DNA of 64,000 nt from assembly GCA_016713765.1 (NCBI GenBank), contig JADJON010000001.1, forward strand, positions 992,001-1,056,000, given 5' to 3'. The stretch comes from Bacteroidota bacterium. Lineage in GTDB: Bacteria; Bacteroidota; Bacteroidia; AKYH767-A; 2013-40CM-41-45. Below the pieces are notes generated by a model, which saw only the letters and a program-made list of their open reading frames with translations, had not been told where the DNA came from and ran no database searches. Shown one piece after another: positions 27,109 through 37,289 of this stretch; position 1 is the first letter of the stretch, and each line of letters opens with the position of its first letter. The position numbers and the translations under genes were made by a program.

Positions 27109-30100
27109 TCAGCGGATCAGGTTCACGTTGCCGCTCGCTTCCCGCCACTCGCCCTTCGGGTCCTGTGCGCGGATCTTGTACACGTAAACACCCTCCGGGC
27201 ACAGGCTTTCGCCGCCTTGGTAGTTGCCGTTCCAGCCTTGTTGCAGCGAATCGGAACGGAAGATCACCTTGCCCCAGCGATCAAAGACCAGCAACTCGAA
27301 GGCATGGACGCCGATGCCATACGCGTAGAACAGCTCGTTCTTGCCGTCGCCGTTCGGCGTGAAGGTGTTCGGTACGTACAACGCGTAGTCTTCGTTCACG
27401 CGCACGCGCGCGTAGGCGGTGTCGCGGCAACCGTGCGGACTCAAGGCGATCAACCGGATCACGTAGGTGCCGGTGTCGGCATAGGTGTAAACGGGATCCT
27501 GGTCTGACGAAATTCCCGCCGCATCACCGAAGTCCCAGGCCCAGGCGCTCGCGTCGCTGCTGGCGTCCGTGAGCCGGATCACCGGTGTCAGGATCGTGGT
27601 CTCCTCGGTGCTGACGTTGAAGTCCGCTACCGGCAGCGGATCAACGGTCACCGCTTCCGCTTCAAAGTAGGAACTGCATCCGTGCGGCGTAGTCACCTCC
27701 AACCGAACGGAATAGGTGCCCGCGTCCGGGAAGTACAGCTCCGGATGACGACTGGTATCGGTGATGCCGTTGTACGTCCATTGATAGTGCGAGCCGGCTT
27801 CCGCGGTCGACAGATCGAAAAAGCGGACCTGCAAGGGGGCACAACCGGAGACCGGATTCGGCAGGAAGTTGACGACGGGTGTCGGAAATACTTCCAGGAA
27901 TATGCTGGCCGAACTGCTGCAACCCAGCGAGGTGCCGGTGACGGTGTAGTAGGTGGTAACATCCGGCCGCGCCTGCACGCTCGCACCGCTGGTGTTCAGG
28001 AGCCCGGCGGTCGGCGACCAGGTGTAGGTCGTCGCGCCCTGCGCTTGCAAGGTAACGGTGGTGCCCGAGCAAACGGCCGTGACGGGCTGCACGGTGATGA
28101 CCGGAAGCGGTGTGACGTGTACCTGTGTACTGGCCGTGCTGCTGCAACCCTGCGCGCTGCCGGTCACGGTGTACACCTGATCGGCGACAGGATTCGCTAC
28201 AACCGTGCCGCCGCTGGTGGTGTTCAGGGCAATGGCCGGCGACCACTGATAACTCGTGGCGCCGCTCACGACCAGCGTAGCCGCGTCGCCATAGCAGATC
28301 GTGGTATCCGCTTGCAACACCAACACGGGTAAGGGCGTCACGTTCACGCTGACGGTCGCGTCGGTACGACAACCGGTGAGGTAGCCGCTGACGGTGTATA
28401 CGGTACTCGCAGCCGGCGATGCATTGATCGTACTGCCGTTCGAGCTGCTCAGTCCGTTGGTCGGACTCCAGCTATACGTCGAGGCTCCGCTTACCTGCAA
28501 GACCGTGGTGTCGCCCGCGCAGATCGTGGTGCCGGGCGATACGCTGAGGACCGGCAAGGGCAACACGTCCACGGTATGCGTACTCGTATTGCTGCAGCCG
28601 TTCGCGTCGGTGCCGGTTACGGTGTACACGGTGAGGGTCGAAGGTCCTGCCTGGACCTGTATCCCCTGTGCGGTATCCAGTCCGGCAACAGGCGACCATT
28701 GATACGCGATGCCGCCACTGGCAAGCAGGGTCGTGGAGAATCCACTGCAGATGGAATCCTCGCCGGCAACGCTCACCACCGGCAACGCATGCACCACAAT
28801 CGTGGCTTGCGCAGTGTCGTTGCAACCGCTTTGGGTTCCGACCACCGTGAATACCTGCGTAGTCGCCGGCGATGCGTTCACCGACGCGCCGCTCGTCGAG
28901 GCCAGCGCGGGATCGGGCAGCCATTGATAGCTCGTGGCCCCCTGCGCTTGCAGCATCGCACTTTGTCCGGTGCAAATGGGCAGCACGGGATCAATCGTCA
29001 CGACCGGCAAGGGCGTTACCTGTACGGTGACGACGGCATCGTCGGTACAAACGCCCGAGCTGCCGGTGACCGAATAGGTGGTGGTACCCGCGGGTTGTGC
29101 CGTCACCACCGGGCCGCTCACCGAACCAAGGCCGGGCGCCGGCGTCCAGGTATAGTTGGCGGCGCCCTGCGCGCTCAGCGTGATCGACTCGCCTGCGCAG
29201 ATGACCGGATTGGCCGGCGTGATCTGCACGTTCAGCGCGGGAGCGACCGTGACCGGAATGGTCGCGCTGCTGCTGCAGCCGTTCGTGGTGCCGGTAACCG
29301 TATAGGTGGTTGTGGAAGCCGGCGTCGCGACTACGCTCGCGCCGACACCGCTGTTCAGGCTGCCGACGGGCGACCAACTGTAACTTGCGGCTCCGCTTGC
29401 GTTCAGCGTCGCGCTCTGGGTGATGCAGATGATCACCGGAGGTGTCACGGTCAGGACCGGCAGGGGATTCACGTTCACCTGCACGGTGGTGGAAGCGGTA
29501 CAGCCGAGCGTGCTGCCGGTAACGGTGTATTGGGTGGACAAGGCAGGACTGGCGTTTACACTGCTGCCGCTGCCGGCACTCAGTCCTGTCAGCGGCGACC
29601 AGGAATAGGTGGCCGCTCCGCCGGTGTTCAGAGCGGTCACATCACCTTCGCAGATCGTCACGTTCGCCATCGTCTGCAGGACGGGCAACGGATTCACCGA
29701 GATCGAGGTAGTAGCGGTGGTGCTGCAACCAAAAGTGTTCGTTCCGCTCACGGTATAAACGGTGCTGGCCGTCGCGCTGAGATTGGTTACGGAATCGGTT
29801 ACCGAAGAAAGACCCGTGCCCGGCGTCCAGCGGTAGGTGTCGGTGCCGGTTACCCACAGCTCCAGACTGACGCCTTCGCAAACGGTCGTGTCGGGCCGTA
29901 CGCTGATCGCCGGTACCGGATGGACGGTGATGCTGAAGGTGGTGTCGTCCGTGCAACCCGCGGCGGTAGAGCCGGTGATCGTATAGACGATGCTGCTGAC
30001 GGGCGTCGCGTTCACGCTTGCGCCGCTGCTCGCGCTCAGGCCATTGGCCGGTGACCAATTGTAGCTGGTCGCGCCGCTCGCGTTCAGCGAGGAGGAAGCT

Positions 30101-31509
30101 CCGAGACAGAGGATAGCGTTGCCCGACACGCTCACGACCGGCACCGGGTCGACCGTGACGGTCAAGGTGGCGGTGGCGGTGCAGTAGCCGATGCTCGCGT
30201 TGACGGTATAGACGGTCGTCGTAAGCGGACTGGCCAGTGGCGTGGCGATCGTCGGATCGTCGAGCCCGGTGACCGGCGACCAGTCATACACGCTGGCGCC
30301 GCTGGCGCTCAGTTGCGCGCTGCCGCCGTCGCAATAGGCCGCATCGCCGCTGGTCTGCAGGTTGGGTACAGGCGCAAGCCCGACGTTCACGGTCCCGCTG
30401 CTGCTGCAACCGTTGGCATCCGTTCCGGTGATCGTGTAGGTGGTAGCGACGGAAGGCGTGGCGTCCACGTTCGCGCCGCTGGTGGCGCTCAGACCTGCAG
30501 CAGGGGTCCAATCGTATTGCTGCGCGCCGCTCACGTTCAGTCGCAGCGTACTCCCGCTGCAAATCGTGCTGTCGACCGGTACGCTCAGTACAGGCAAGGC
30601 ATGTACCTGTACGTTCCGTGTCGCCGTGGCGGTGCAACCGCTCGGATCGGAGATCGTCAGCGTTACCGTATAGTTACCGGCCGTCGAATAAGTGTGCGTC
30701 GGGTTGAGGGCGATCGAAGTGGTGCCGTCGCCGAAGTCCCAACTCCGCGAGGTGATGCGGTTCAGTGAACTCACCGACAGGTCCATCAGTTGCAGGTCTT
30801 CCCCGAGGCAGAGGTCGGTCGCGCTGGCGCTGAAATCCGCAGAGCGGCTCATGCAGACGACATGTTCATTCACCGAGCCGCCGGTACTCGAGGTAAAACC
30901 CCAGTACACCTGCGCGTTGCCGCCGAACAGGTTCGCGACGATATTGCCCGTATAACTCAGGCGAAGCGATCCGTCGAGCCAGATGTTGAGCGTGTTCGTG
31001 GCGCTCGTCCACTGGATGCGCACGTCATGGTAGAGGCAGTCTTCGATGTTACCCGAGGAAGCAAGCGCGGCCACGGGTCCTGCCAGGTTGTTCGCGGTGG
31101 TATGGTCCACATCGCCGTTCGAGATCACCGCGATGTGGTCGTAAGTGGGATCCCATCCGTTCTGGTAGGTATCGAACTCCACCGCCAAAGACGGACTGAT
31201 CGTCTGATAGCCGATGCCGCCACCCGACACGCCGGAGGCGAGCGGGTTCGTTTGCAACGCGAACACCACCCCGTCGGCGCCCGCGTCGCTGCAGCCGAAC
31301 ATGACGGTGAAGTTGTAGTCGAACGAATTGCCGAGGTCGATGCGCTGCTGGTTCCAGATCGAGCCGTTCTGCGCGCCGGTCGACTGGGTAAGCCGGTAGC
31401 AGTCGCAGGAAACGGCGGTAGCCGTTCCGCTGCGTTGGAATTGTGCAGATGTCGGGATGGAAGCAAGCGCGAAAAGAATCCCGACGCCGTAAAGAAGAAG
31501 TTTTCTCAA
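27109..31509 (-). CDS. Very large lectin-domain / Ig-like repeat surface protein, T9SS type B
   Basis: The protein of about 1,466 residues has a signal peptide ('LYGVGILFALASIPTSAQ'). An L-type lectin-like domain (about 30-245) contains 'GSIWNQQRIDLGNSFDYNF', 'ADGVVFALQ', 'LAVEFDTYQNGWDPTYDHIAV' and 'VRIQWTSATNTLNIWLDG'. A PKD domain ('SRSWDFGDGTTS') follows. Then come twelve Ig-like repeats of 76-80 residues, each opening 'LPVxxV....xxC' with 'SYxWSPxxGLSxxxG', then two more PKD-like domains. It ends in a type B sorting domain ('NTFTPNGDGKNELFYA...VFDRWGKVIF...ASGNVNLIR'). I infer a carbohydrate-binding surface adhesin. I set the start at the TTG at 31509 because it gives a standard signal peptide; the same frame has an ATG at 31587 that would add 26 residues before it. 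Confidence 0.82.
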   Translation of the reverse strand: MRKLLLYGVGILFALASIPTSAQFQRSGTATAVSCDCYRLTQSTGAQNGSIWNQQRIDLGNSFDYNFTVMFGCSDAGADGVVFALQTNPLASGVSGGGIGYQTISPSLAVEFDTYQNGWDPTYDHIAVISNGDVDHTTANNLAGPVAALASSGNIEDCLYHDVRIQWTSATNTLNIWLDGSLRLSYTGNIVANLFGGNAQVYWGFTSSTGGSVNEHVVCMSRSADFSASATDLCLGEDLQLMDLSVSSLNRITSRSWDFGDGTTSIALNPTHTYSTAGNYTVTLTISDPSGCTATATRNVQVHALPVLSVPVDSTICSGSTLRLNVSGAQQYDWTPAAGLSATSGANVDATPSVATTYTITGTDANGCSSSGTVNVGLAPVPNLQTSGDAAYCDGGSAQLSASGASVYDWSPVTGLDDPTIATPLASPLTTTVYTVNASIGYCTATATLTVTVDPVPVVSVSGNAILCLGASSSLNASGATSYNWSPANGLSASSGASVNATPVSSIVYTITGSTAAGCTDDTTFSITVHPVPAISVRPDTTVCEGVSLELWVTGTDTYRWTPGTGLSSVTDSVTNLSATASTVYTVSGTNTFGCSTTATTSISVNPLPVLQTMANVTICEGDVTALNTGGAATYSWSPLTGLSAGSGSSVNASPALSTQYTVTGSTLGCTASTTVQVNVNPLPVLTVTPPVIICITQSATLNASGAASYSWSPVGSLNSGVGASVVATPASTTTYTVTGTTNGCSSSATIPVTVAPALNVQITPANPVICAGESITLSAQGAANYTWTPAPGLGSVSGPVVTAQPAGTTTYSVTGSSGVCTDDAVVTVQVTPLPVVTIDPVLPICTGQSAMLQAQGATSYQWLPDPALASTSGASVNASPATTQVFTVVGTQSGCNDTAQATIVVHALPVVSVAGEDSICSGFSTTLLASGGIAYQWSPVAGLDTAQGIQVQAGPSTLTVYTVTGTDANGCSNTSTHTVDVLPLPVLSVSPGTTICAGDTTVLQVSGASTYSWSPTNGLSSSNGSTINASPAASTVYTVSGYLTGCRTDATVSVNVTPLPVLVLQADTTICYGDAATLVVSGATSYQWSPAIALNTTSGGTVVANPVADQVYTVTGSAQGCSSTASTQVHVTPLPVITVQPVTAVCSGTTVTLQAQGATTYTWSPTAGLLNTSGASVQARPDVTTYYTVTGTSLGCSSSASIFLEVFPTPVVNFLPNPVSGCAPLQVRFFDLSTAEAGSHYQWTYNGITDTSRHPELYFPDAGTYSVRLEVTTPHGCSSYFEAEAVTVDPLPVADFNVSTEETTILTPVIRLTDASSDASAWAWDFGDAAGISSDQDPVYTYADTGTYVIRLIALSPHGCRDTAYARVRVNEDYALYVPNTFTPNGDGKNELFYAYGIGVHAFELLVFDRWGKVIFRSDSLQQGWNGNYQGGESLCPEGVYVYKIRAQDPKGEWREASGNVNLIR

Positions 31510-31587
31510 GTGTGAAACCGTCCGTTCCTGATGACAAACAAAGAGAATATTCCAAAACGACTCAAGTGCGTTCACGGAAAATAACAT

Positions 31588-31986
31588 TCCCGTTACTGGA
31601 AAGCCCTCGTTTGACAGGATTTTGAAGCATTCACGTCAAGCATCATGCCTTTTTCGTACCCGGTAAAATTGTCAGTCCCAAATTGATCCTCAAAATTTTA
31701 AAAATTAGGAGCGGAGCATTCCGACTTCGACTCACCGGCGTACCCGCTTTCGTCTCGTCACGCGGCATATTCCCTTTACTCACCGACTAACCAGGACGAG
31801 ACTCAATCGGGGCTAGGCAACTCGTGTTGTAGCATTGTGATCCGGGATAATAACCAGTGAAGACTGTTCATAATAAGTATTTTCATGTTTCTGAAAAATT
31901 CGTTACGTTTATACTCAGATAGCATTGTTTGGCCCTTTTAATTAATCTGCTGTCACATTGATACTAAAATTTTAATATACATTAAC
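31588..31986. other. Divergent intergenic region before the AT-rich gene pair
   Basis: This is a 400-bp AT-rich spacer between divergently oriented secreted-protein genes. I see no ORF and no heptamer array. It should contain promoters for both sides, but I could not identify a confident -33/-7 pair. Confidence 0.6.
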
Positions 31987-34900
31987 ATGAAAAACAAAAG
32001 CCAAGAATCTCCAGTTTGTGTTTCAGGAATTTTCTTATGTCTCCTGCTTTTAGTTCACACTCTTACTTATGCCCAGCAGCTTCCAGCCATTGTCCGTGAT
32101 TGGGCGGCCTATGCGGGAGAAACTGATTCCATATTTAAAACCCCGGTGATTCTCGATGAGGACAGTAACTTGTATGTTGGGACATTTCGGGTTGATCCGA
32201 TAACAGGTGCTGACGTATTGATTGTAAAGTACGGCACGGATGGAGGTGTAAAGTGGGAAGCTAGTTGGAGCAGCGTCGGAAATGGACGTGATCAGGTGAG
32301 CGACTTGGCCTACTTTAATGGCTTTCTTTATGTTTCCGGCATTACGCAAACATTGGGGAATAACAGCTTTGACATGTTGTTCATGCGGGTGTCTGACGAT
32401 GGGATCATCGATTGGGTGAATTCGTGGGATGGTCCTGCGGGTACGTTTGATGTCGCAACAGCTATACTGGCCGATAATGGTGGAGTTTTCGCAACAGGAG
32501 CCTCTTCGGATTCTACGACAGTCTTGAATTACCACACTTTTTCTTTTTCTGCTTCGGATGGTGCCATTGTATGGCAGCAGACATATGACTATGCCGGACT
32601 CAACGATGTTCCCTTTGATCTTGGCAGGGAAGGCAGTACGCTGGTGGTGACGGGGGGAAGTCAATCTTCGCTCACTAATTGGGATTATGCAACGGTGTTC
32701 TATAATGATGCGGGAATCCAGTTGGGGGTGAACCGGGTGACCGGTACCTCTTCGGGATTTGACCATGCGCAAGCCGTAAAAACTGATGCATTAGGCAATG
32801 TTTATATTACCGGAGGCAGTTACGAAAATGGTGTCGGGCAGGAGATTAAAACTGTAAAAATTGCACCCAGCGGGGCAGTTTTGTGGGTAAAAACTTATGG
32901 TGGGATCTATGATGATGTTGGAAATGATCTGACGGTCGACGCAAACGGCAATGTATATGTGTGCGGACAGGCGAATGATGCTACGACCGGCTTTGATTTC
33001 GTGCTGATAAAATACTCATCTGGAGGGGTTCAGCAATGGAAAAAAGTAATTGATTTGGAGCAGAAGGATGACGCAGCTGTCTCGTTATGCCTGGATGCCT
33101 GGGGGCACATTGTAGTGACAGGGTATGCTGTGCGTGATTTGCAATTTGATATGCTAACAATTGGATTTTCTGATATTGGAGACGAATTGTGGCGTGAGTT
33201 CTATGATGGAAATTCGCATGAGTTGGATAAAGCCGCTTCCATTGCTGCAGATGCTTTCGGAAGCGTCTTTGTGAGTGGCCAGGCAACAATAAACGGAAAT
33301 TTACAGACCGTAACGCTTAAGTACCGATCGGATTTTTATACCAAAATGCCGCAGGCGGATTCGCCTTCTGTTGCGGGACTTTATTATCCAAACCATGGGC
33401 AAATAACAGACACTAGTTGGCAACCGAATGAATCTGTAGATTATTATACTGCAAACGGTTGTCCGAAACTATATTTCGGTAAGGGAAAAATGCACATGGT
33501 ATGGAGTGCTTTTGATCCTACTGGAGTATTACCAGACACGTTGCATAGGATAGATGTCACCTTCTTTGGTAGTGGCAATTACTCTAAGGCAATGCCTATA
33601 GATGAATTGAAGGAGGCGGGGTATCTCAATTACTTTTTAGGCCATTGCCCTAACGGTATTACTAATGTCTACGGTATTGGTAGTTTGCTTTTTAAAAAAG
33701 TGTGGTCTGGAATAGATGTATTGTTTAGCAGCAACAATGCAGGTGTAAAGATCCTCTTTGTTTGTGAGCCGGGAAGTGATCCTAGTAATATTGGATTGGC
33801 GTTTTCGGGACAGACAAGTTTAATGATAAATGGAGGGTGGGATTTAGAGGTAGCTTGCCCAATTGGCGCATATTCTTTTGATCGGCCTCATGTTTATCAG
33901 CTGGATAGTTTGAATGCAATTTTTAATTTACCGTGGCAATTGAATTGGAGCCTCCCAACTGCAGATGTTGGGTCATTTAGTAATTGGGGGGCATATGACC
34001 TTGATAAATCTTTGATTATCGAATTGTCAAAAAGTACCACATGGCCAAGTAGTCAAATTGGGTCGTTATATTGGAGTTCATATTTTGGCGACTTTTCTGG
34101 GGAGTCGGCTGGCGTAATCTGTAAGGGCGCGGGTGAACATTTTTACACAACCTCTCATCTAAATGGAAGCTCAAACACAATCATTACATCAGGAGCTTAT
34201 CAGATGATTTTTCGTGGGGGGACGGACTTGGTTGTAACTTCATGGAGCGGCCAACCAATTGCTGGGCCTTATGGTAATCGTTATTTTACTACATTTTACG
34301 GCGGATCCGGCCTTGAAATATCTCGAGGCGTTAGTGTAAACCAAGTAAATGGAAACATTTATGTAACAGGATCTACTGATAGTCCAGGTAATGGCTTATT
34401 ACCATTGCCAACTGTAAGTGCCGGGAGCAATTTCTTCTATAGCACCTTGCAATCAACCAATTTATGTATTCAGAAATTTGACGCTTTTATTGCCAGATTC
34501 TCAGAAGATGGCTCGAATTTGCTATATGCATCATATATTGGGGGAGCAAATTGTGACGGAGGATTAGGGATTGAGGTTGATAATAATAGTGAGAATGTAT
34601 TTCTTTCCGGGTATACTTATTCCGATCAAATCACTCCGCCATTTTTCCCAATTGTACCTTCAGTATATTCAGGCGCCTACAATCAATCTGCCTTTGCGGG
34701 TTCGTTGGGTAAGTCCGACGGATACATTATGGAGTTTGACAAGAATAATAATTGTGTCTGGTCAAGCTATTACGGTGGTGATGGCGATGATCAAATAAAT
34801 GGGGTTAAAATCTCTAATTCGGGTGATATAATCATTGCAGGAACTACTCGATCGACGTTGCCACACAATCCCGGAACGGTTGGTTTGCCATGCATGGCAA

Positions 34901-35784
34901 ATAGTCAAGGAGAGTTCCCAGATTGTAATCCTGGAGGTGGTGCTTACTTTGATAATTCATTTAATAGCGGATCGTCAAGTGATTACGATTGCATTATTGG
35001 AGAGTTTAACAATCAGAATAATCTTGTTTGGTCAACATATTTTGGAGGAGCAAGTAATGATTGGTCTTCAGCTTGGCAACCGTTGTCTCTTTCAAAAGTG
35101 ACTAGTGGAAAGTTTGCCTTAGTTGGCTACACAAATAGCACACAAATAGCTCCCCCAAGCTTCCCAATTATTAATAATGGAAGTAATTATTTCCAAGATT
35201 ATGGTGGTACAGGTGATGGATTTATTTCAGTATTTAAGAATAGGGCACCAGAATTTTCATCATATATCGGAGGGGGTGGGGGCGACGTAGCCATTGGCGT
35301 AGCATTCGATGAATTCGATTTCTTGTATATCACAGGGAATACAACTTCTACCAACCCAGCTGGATCATGTGGCAACCCAAATTTGGGGGAGTTTCCGTAT
35401 TGTTCTACACCCACTTCTTATAATTTACTCCATCAGGGAATGACTGATGCTTATGTATTCGAGATGGATCCTTTTTACAACCTTTCGTGGTCTACATATT
35501 TTGGAGGTAGCGATAATGATCAGGGATTTGGATGTGAGGTGGTTGGAAGAAAGTTGGTTCTTTATGGTGATTCAAGGTCTAGTTTGCCCATGTCAATTCC
35601 TCAGCAGATGGTTTCAGGATACTATTGGCAAAGTGGACAATTGCTGGGTAATATGGATACATACCTTACAATGTTTAAGTTAAGCCCATTTGTTGGAATT
35701 ACTGAAGTCGATACTCCTAGAGGTTCATTGCTTGCTTTCCCTGTTCCTTTTAATGAGAATCTACTGGTAGAAATATTTGCATAA
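31987..35784 (+). CDS. SBBP/propeller-repeat secreted protein, sorting domain cut off by an in-frame stop
   Basis: The 1,265-residue product has a signal peptide ending 'TLTYAQ'. An N-terminal propeller of 'DxxGNVYVTGxxxxxxxxxDxxxxKYxxxGxxxW' blades extends to about residue 450. A DUF7948-like 'YYPNHGQI...KMHMVWSAF...YNYFLG'-type middle region follows (about 455-690), then SBBP repeats (about 740-1230, with 'YYGGDGDDQINGVKISNSGDIIIAG'-like units). It ends abruptly at 'FPVPFNENLLVEIFA' followed by TAA, just inside what looks like the start of a type A sorting domain. The same frame continues for another 59 codons with the rest of that domain (see next entry). Without read-through or repair the protein would lack its T9SS signal. 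Codon and base use are visibly AT-richer than the flanking genes. Confidence 0.85.
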   Translation: MKNKSQESPVCVSGIFLCLLLLVHTLTYAQQLPAIVRDWAAYAGETDSIFKTPVILDEDSNLYVGTFRVDPITGADVLIVKYGTDGGVKWEASWSSVGNGRDQVSDLAYFNGFLYVSGITQTLGNNSFDMLFMRVSDDGIIDWVNSWDGPAGTFDVATAILADNGGVFATGASSDSTTVLNYHTFSFSASDGAIVWQQTYDYAGLNDVPFDLGREGSTLVVTGGSQSSLTNWDYATVFYNDAGIQLGVNRVTGTSSGFDHAQAVKTDALGNVYITGGSYENGVGQEIKTVKIAPSGAVLWVKTYGGIYDDVGNDLTVDANGNVYVCGQANDATTGFDFVLIKYSSGGVQQWKKVIDLEQKDDAAVSLCLDAWGHIVVTGYAVRDLQFDMLTIGFSDIGDELWREFYDGNSHELDKAASIAADAFGSVFVSGQATINGNLQTVTLKYRSDFYTKMPQADSPSVAGLYYPNHGQITDTSWQPNESVDYYTANGCPKLYFGKGKMHMVWSAFDPTGVLPDTLHRIDVTFFGSGNYSKAMPIDELKEAGYLNYFLGHCPNGITNVYGIGSLLFKKVWSGIDVLFSSNNAGVKILFVCEPGSDPSNIGLAFSGQTSLMINGGWDLEVACPIGAYSFDRPHVYQLDSLNAIFNLPWQLNWSLPTADVGSFSNWGAYDLDKSLIIELSKSTTWPSSQIGSLYWSSYFGDFSGESAGVICKGAGEHFYTTSHLNGSSNTIITSGAYQMIFRGGTDLVVTSWSGQPIAGPYGNRYFTTFYGGSGLEISRGVSVNQVNGNIYVTGSTDSPGNGLLPLPTVSAGSNFFYSTLQSTNLCIQKFDAFIARFSEDGSNLLYASYIGGANCDGGLGIEVDNNSENVFLSGYTYSDQITPPFFPIVPSVYSGAYNQSAFAGSLGKSDGYIMEFDKNNNCVWSSYYGGDGDDQINGVKISNSGDIIIAGTTRSTLPHNPGTVGLPCMANSQGEFPDCNPGGGAYFDNSFNSGSSSDYDCIIGEFNNQNNLVWSTYFGGASNDWSSAWQPLSLSKVTSGKFALVGYTNSTQIAPPSFPIINNGSNYFQDYGGTGDGFISVFKNRAPEFSSYIGGGGGDVAIGVAFDEFDFLYITGNTTSTNPAGSCGNPNLGEFPYCSTPTSYNLLHQGMTDAYVFEMDPFYNLSWSTYFGGSDNDQGFGCEVVGRKLVLYGDSRSSLPMSIPQQMVSGYYWQSGQLLGNMDTYLTMFKLSPFVGITEVDTPRGSLLAFPVPFNENLLVEIFA

Positions 35785-35964
35785 AATAAAACGGAGCAAG
35801 ATTGGAGATTGAGTGTAAGCAATACGTTAGGTAAGGAAATTTGGACTACTGTCTCAAATTCAAGCTCAGTGGAGATTAGCACAACTGCATGGGTAGCGGG
35901 CGTCTATGTATTAAGCGTAGCAGGCCGAAATGGAGAATTATTTAAACTGAAAGTGGTGAAATGA
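35782..35964 (+). pseudogene. Detached T9SS sorting-domain remainder of the 31987 gene
   Basis: Directly after the TAA at 35782-35784, and in the same frame, 59 codons encode 'NKTEQDWRLSVSNTLGKEIW', then 'STTAWVAGVYVLSVAGRNGE' and 'LFKLKVVK'. This is the second half of a type A sorting domain. Its TGA overlaps the ATG of the next gene (ATGA), as expected for the original end of the upstream gene. A single-base change (for example a CAA or GAA codon becoming TAA) explains it. Sequencing error, decay or read-through cannot be separated from sequence alone. Confidence 0.85.
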
Positions 35965-37289
35965 AGAGCAGGATATTCCTTGTTTGGATGCTTTTTGGTC
36001 TGCTAAACCATCTTTCTACCGCGCAATGGCAAAGGTTGATTTTCCAATATAATGGGGATTGTAGAGTCTTACATTATGACTCCCTGAGTACATCCCTGAT
36101 TGTCGGTGGGTGGTTCAGTCAGATGAATGGTATAAGTGCTAATAAAATCATCAATTGGGACTTTTCGTCTTGGGCTCCGATGGATAGTGGTGCGCCGTAT
36201 GGGACTCCGATTTATAATTTGTTTCAATACCAGGGTGCAATTTTTTCCAGCGCAATTATGCGCAAGTATCCGGATGGCAAAGACCGCTGGTTATATGCAT
36301 GGAATGGAGCGAATTGGGATACTACATTGGGTTCATTCAATGGGGCTGTGAATGCCGCAAGCTTAAGTAATGGTGTGCTGGGCCTATCCGGAGGGTTTGA
36401 TTCAATTTCGAATCAGCATTGTTCGCGTGTCGCCCTATGGGACGGCTCCCAGTGGGAATGTTTGGATCTACCTACGGATTGGGGCTTGGTCACGGCACTT
36501 GCGTATTATCAGAATCATTGGTACGCTGGGGGAAATTTCTATGATACCTTGACCGGTATCCACGATTTAGAGCGTTGGAACGGTAGCGCGTTCGAATCGT
36601 TCGGATCTGCTTTGTTGTCGCCTGGTATTGATTATGTGGCATCAATGGCCGTATTTCAGAACGAACTTTTTATCAGCGGCGTTTTTCATGCTGGTAACGG
36701 GTTGCCGGATGATTTCATCATGCGGTGGGATGGTCAGACGCTACGGGATGTTGGAGGCGGTTTGAATGCTCAGGCTTTTCAACTAAAAGTATACAAGAAT
36801 CATTTGTACGCGCTGGGTGCGTTTTCCAATGCGGGTGGCATACCTGTAAACCAGTTCGCAAAATGGAATGGGACCCAGTGGTCAGAAGTAATCCCGGGTA
36901 TGACGACAGATTTGGGCATTTCGGATTTCTGCTTCGCTGGCGGGGATCTATTTATTGGCGGGGCCTTCAATGTGATCAACGGGGACACCCTGCCGATAGT
37001 TGCTCGTTATGTTGGCTACGATTTGCTTCTGAAAAACGAGCAGCTAAATGACCTTAAGCCGGGTTGTGAGGTGGAATATGTAAACGGAAATGCAGTCGTT
37101 CAATGTTCGCAACTGCTCGAAGGGTTCATCATCGTTTGGGATGCGCAGGGTAAGAGAATCATGCGCCGGGAAATAAGACAGGGTCAATGTGTTCTGCCAA
37201 TGCAGGCGTGTGTTCCGGGCCTATACCTGCTGCAATTGGAAGCACAGGATGGAAGGAGCGCAACGTTGAAGTTCATAAAGCCCGGTTGA
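35961..37289 (+). CDS. Secreted propeller-like protein with 'WNG' repeats, T9SS type A
   Basis: The 442-residue protein has a signal peptide ('LFGLLNHLSTAQ') and roughly six repeats of the form 'LxVGGxFxxxxGxxxxxxxxWNGxxWxxxG'. Examples are 'NHWYAGGNFYDTLTGIHDLERWNG' split over blade boundaries and 'LYALGAFSNAGGIPVNQF'. This pattern is common in exported Bacteroidota beta-propellers. The C-terminus ('GFIIVWDAQGKRIMRREI...GLYLLQLEAQDGRSATLKFI') is a type A sorting domain without a clear 'YPNP' opening. The start overlaps the original stop of the upstream gene (ATGA), so the two genes form a coupled pair. It shares the lower GC of its neighbour. Confidence 0.78.
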   Translation: MKSRIFLVWMLFGLLNHLSTAQWQRLIFQYNGDCRVLHYDSLSTSLIVGGWFSQMNGISANKIINWDFSSWAPMDSGAPYGTPIYNLFQYQGAIFSSAIMRKYPDGKDRWLYAWNGANWDTTLGSFNGAVNAASLSNGVLGLSGGFDSISNQHCSRVALWDGSQWECLDLPTDWGLVTALAYYQNHWYAGGNFYDTLTGIHDLERWNGSAFESFGSALLSPGIDYVASMAVFQNELFISGVFHAGNGLPDDFIMRWDGQTLRDVGGGLNAQAFQLKVYKNHLYALGAFSNAGGIPVNQFAKWNGTQWSEVIPGMTTDLGISDFCFAGGDLFIGGAFNVINGDTLPIVARYVGYDLLLKNEQLNDLKPGCEVEYVNGNAVVQCSQLLEGFIIVWDAQGKRIMRREIRQGQCVLPMQACVPGLYLLQLEAQDGRSATLKFIKPG

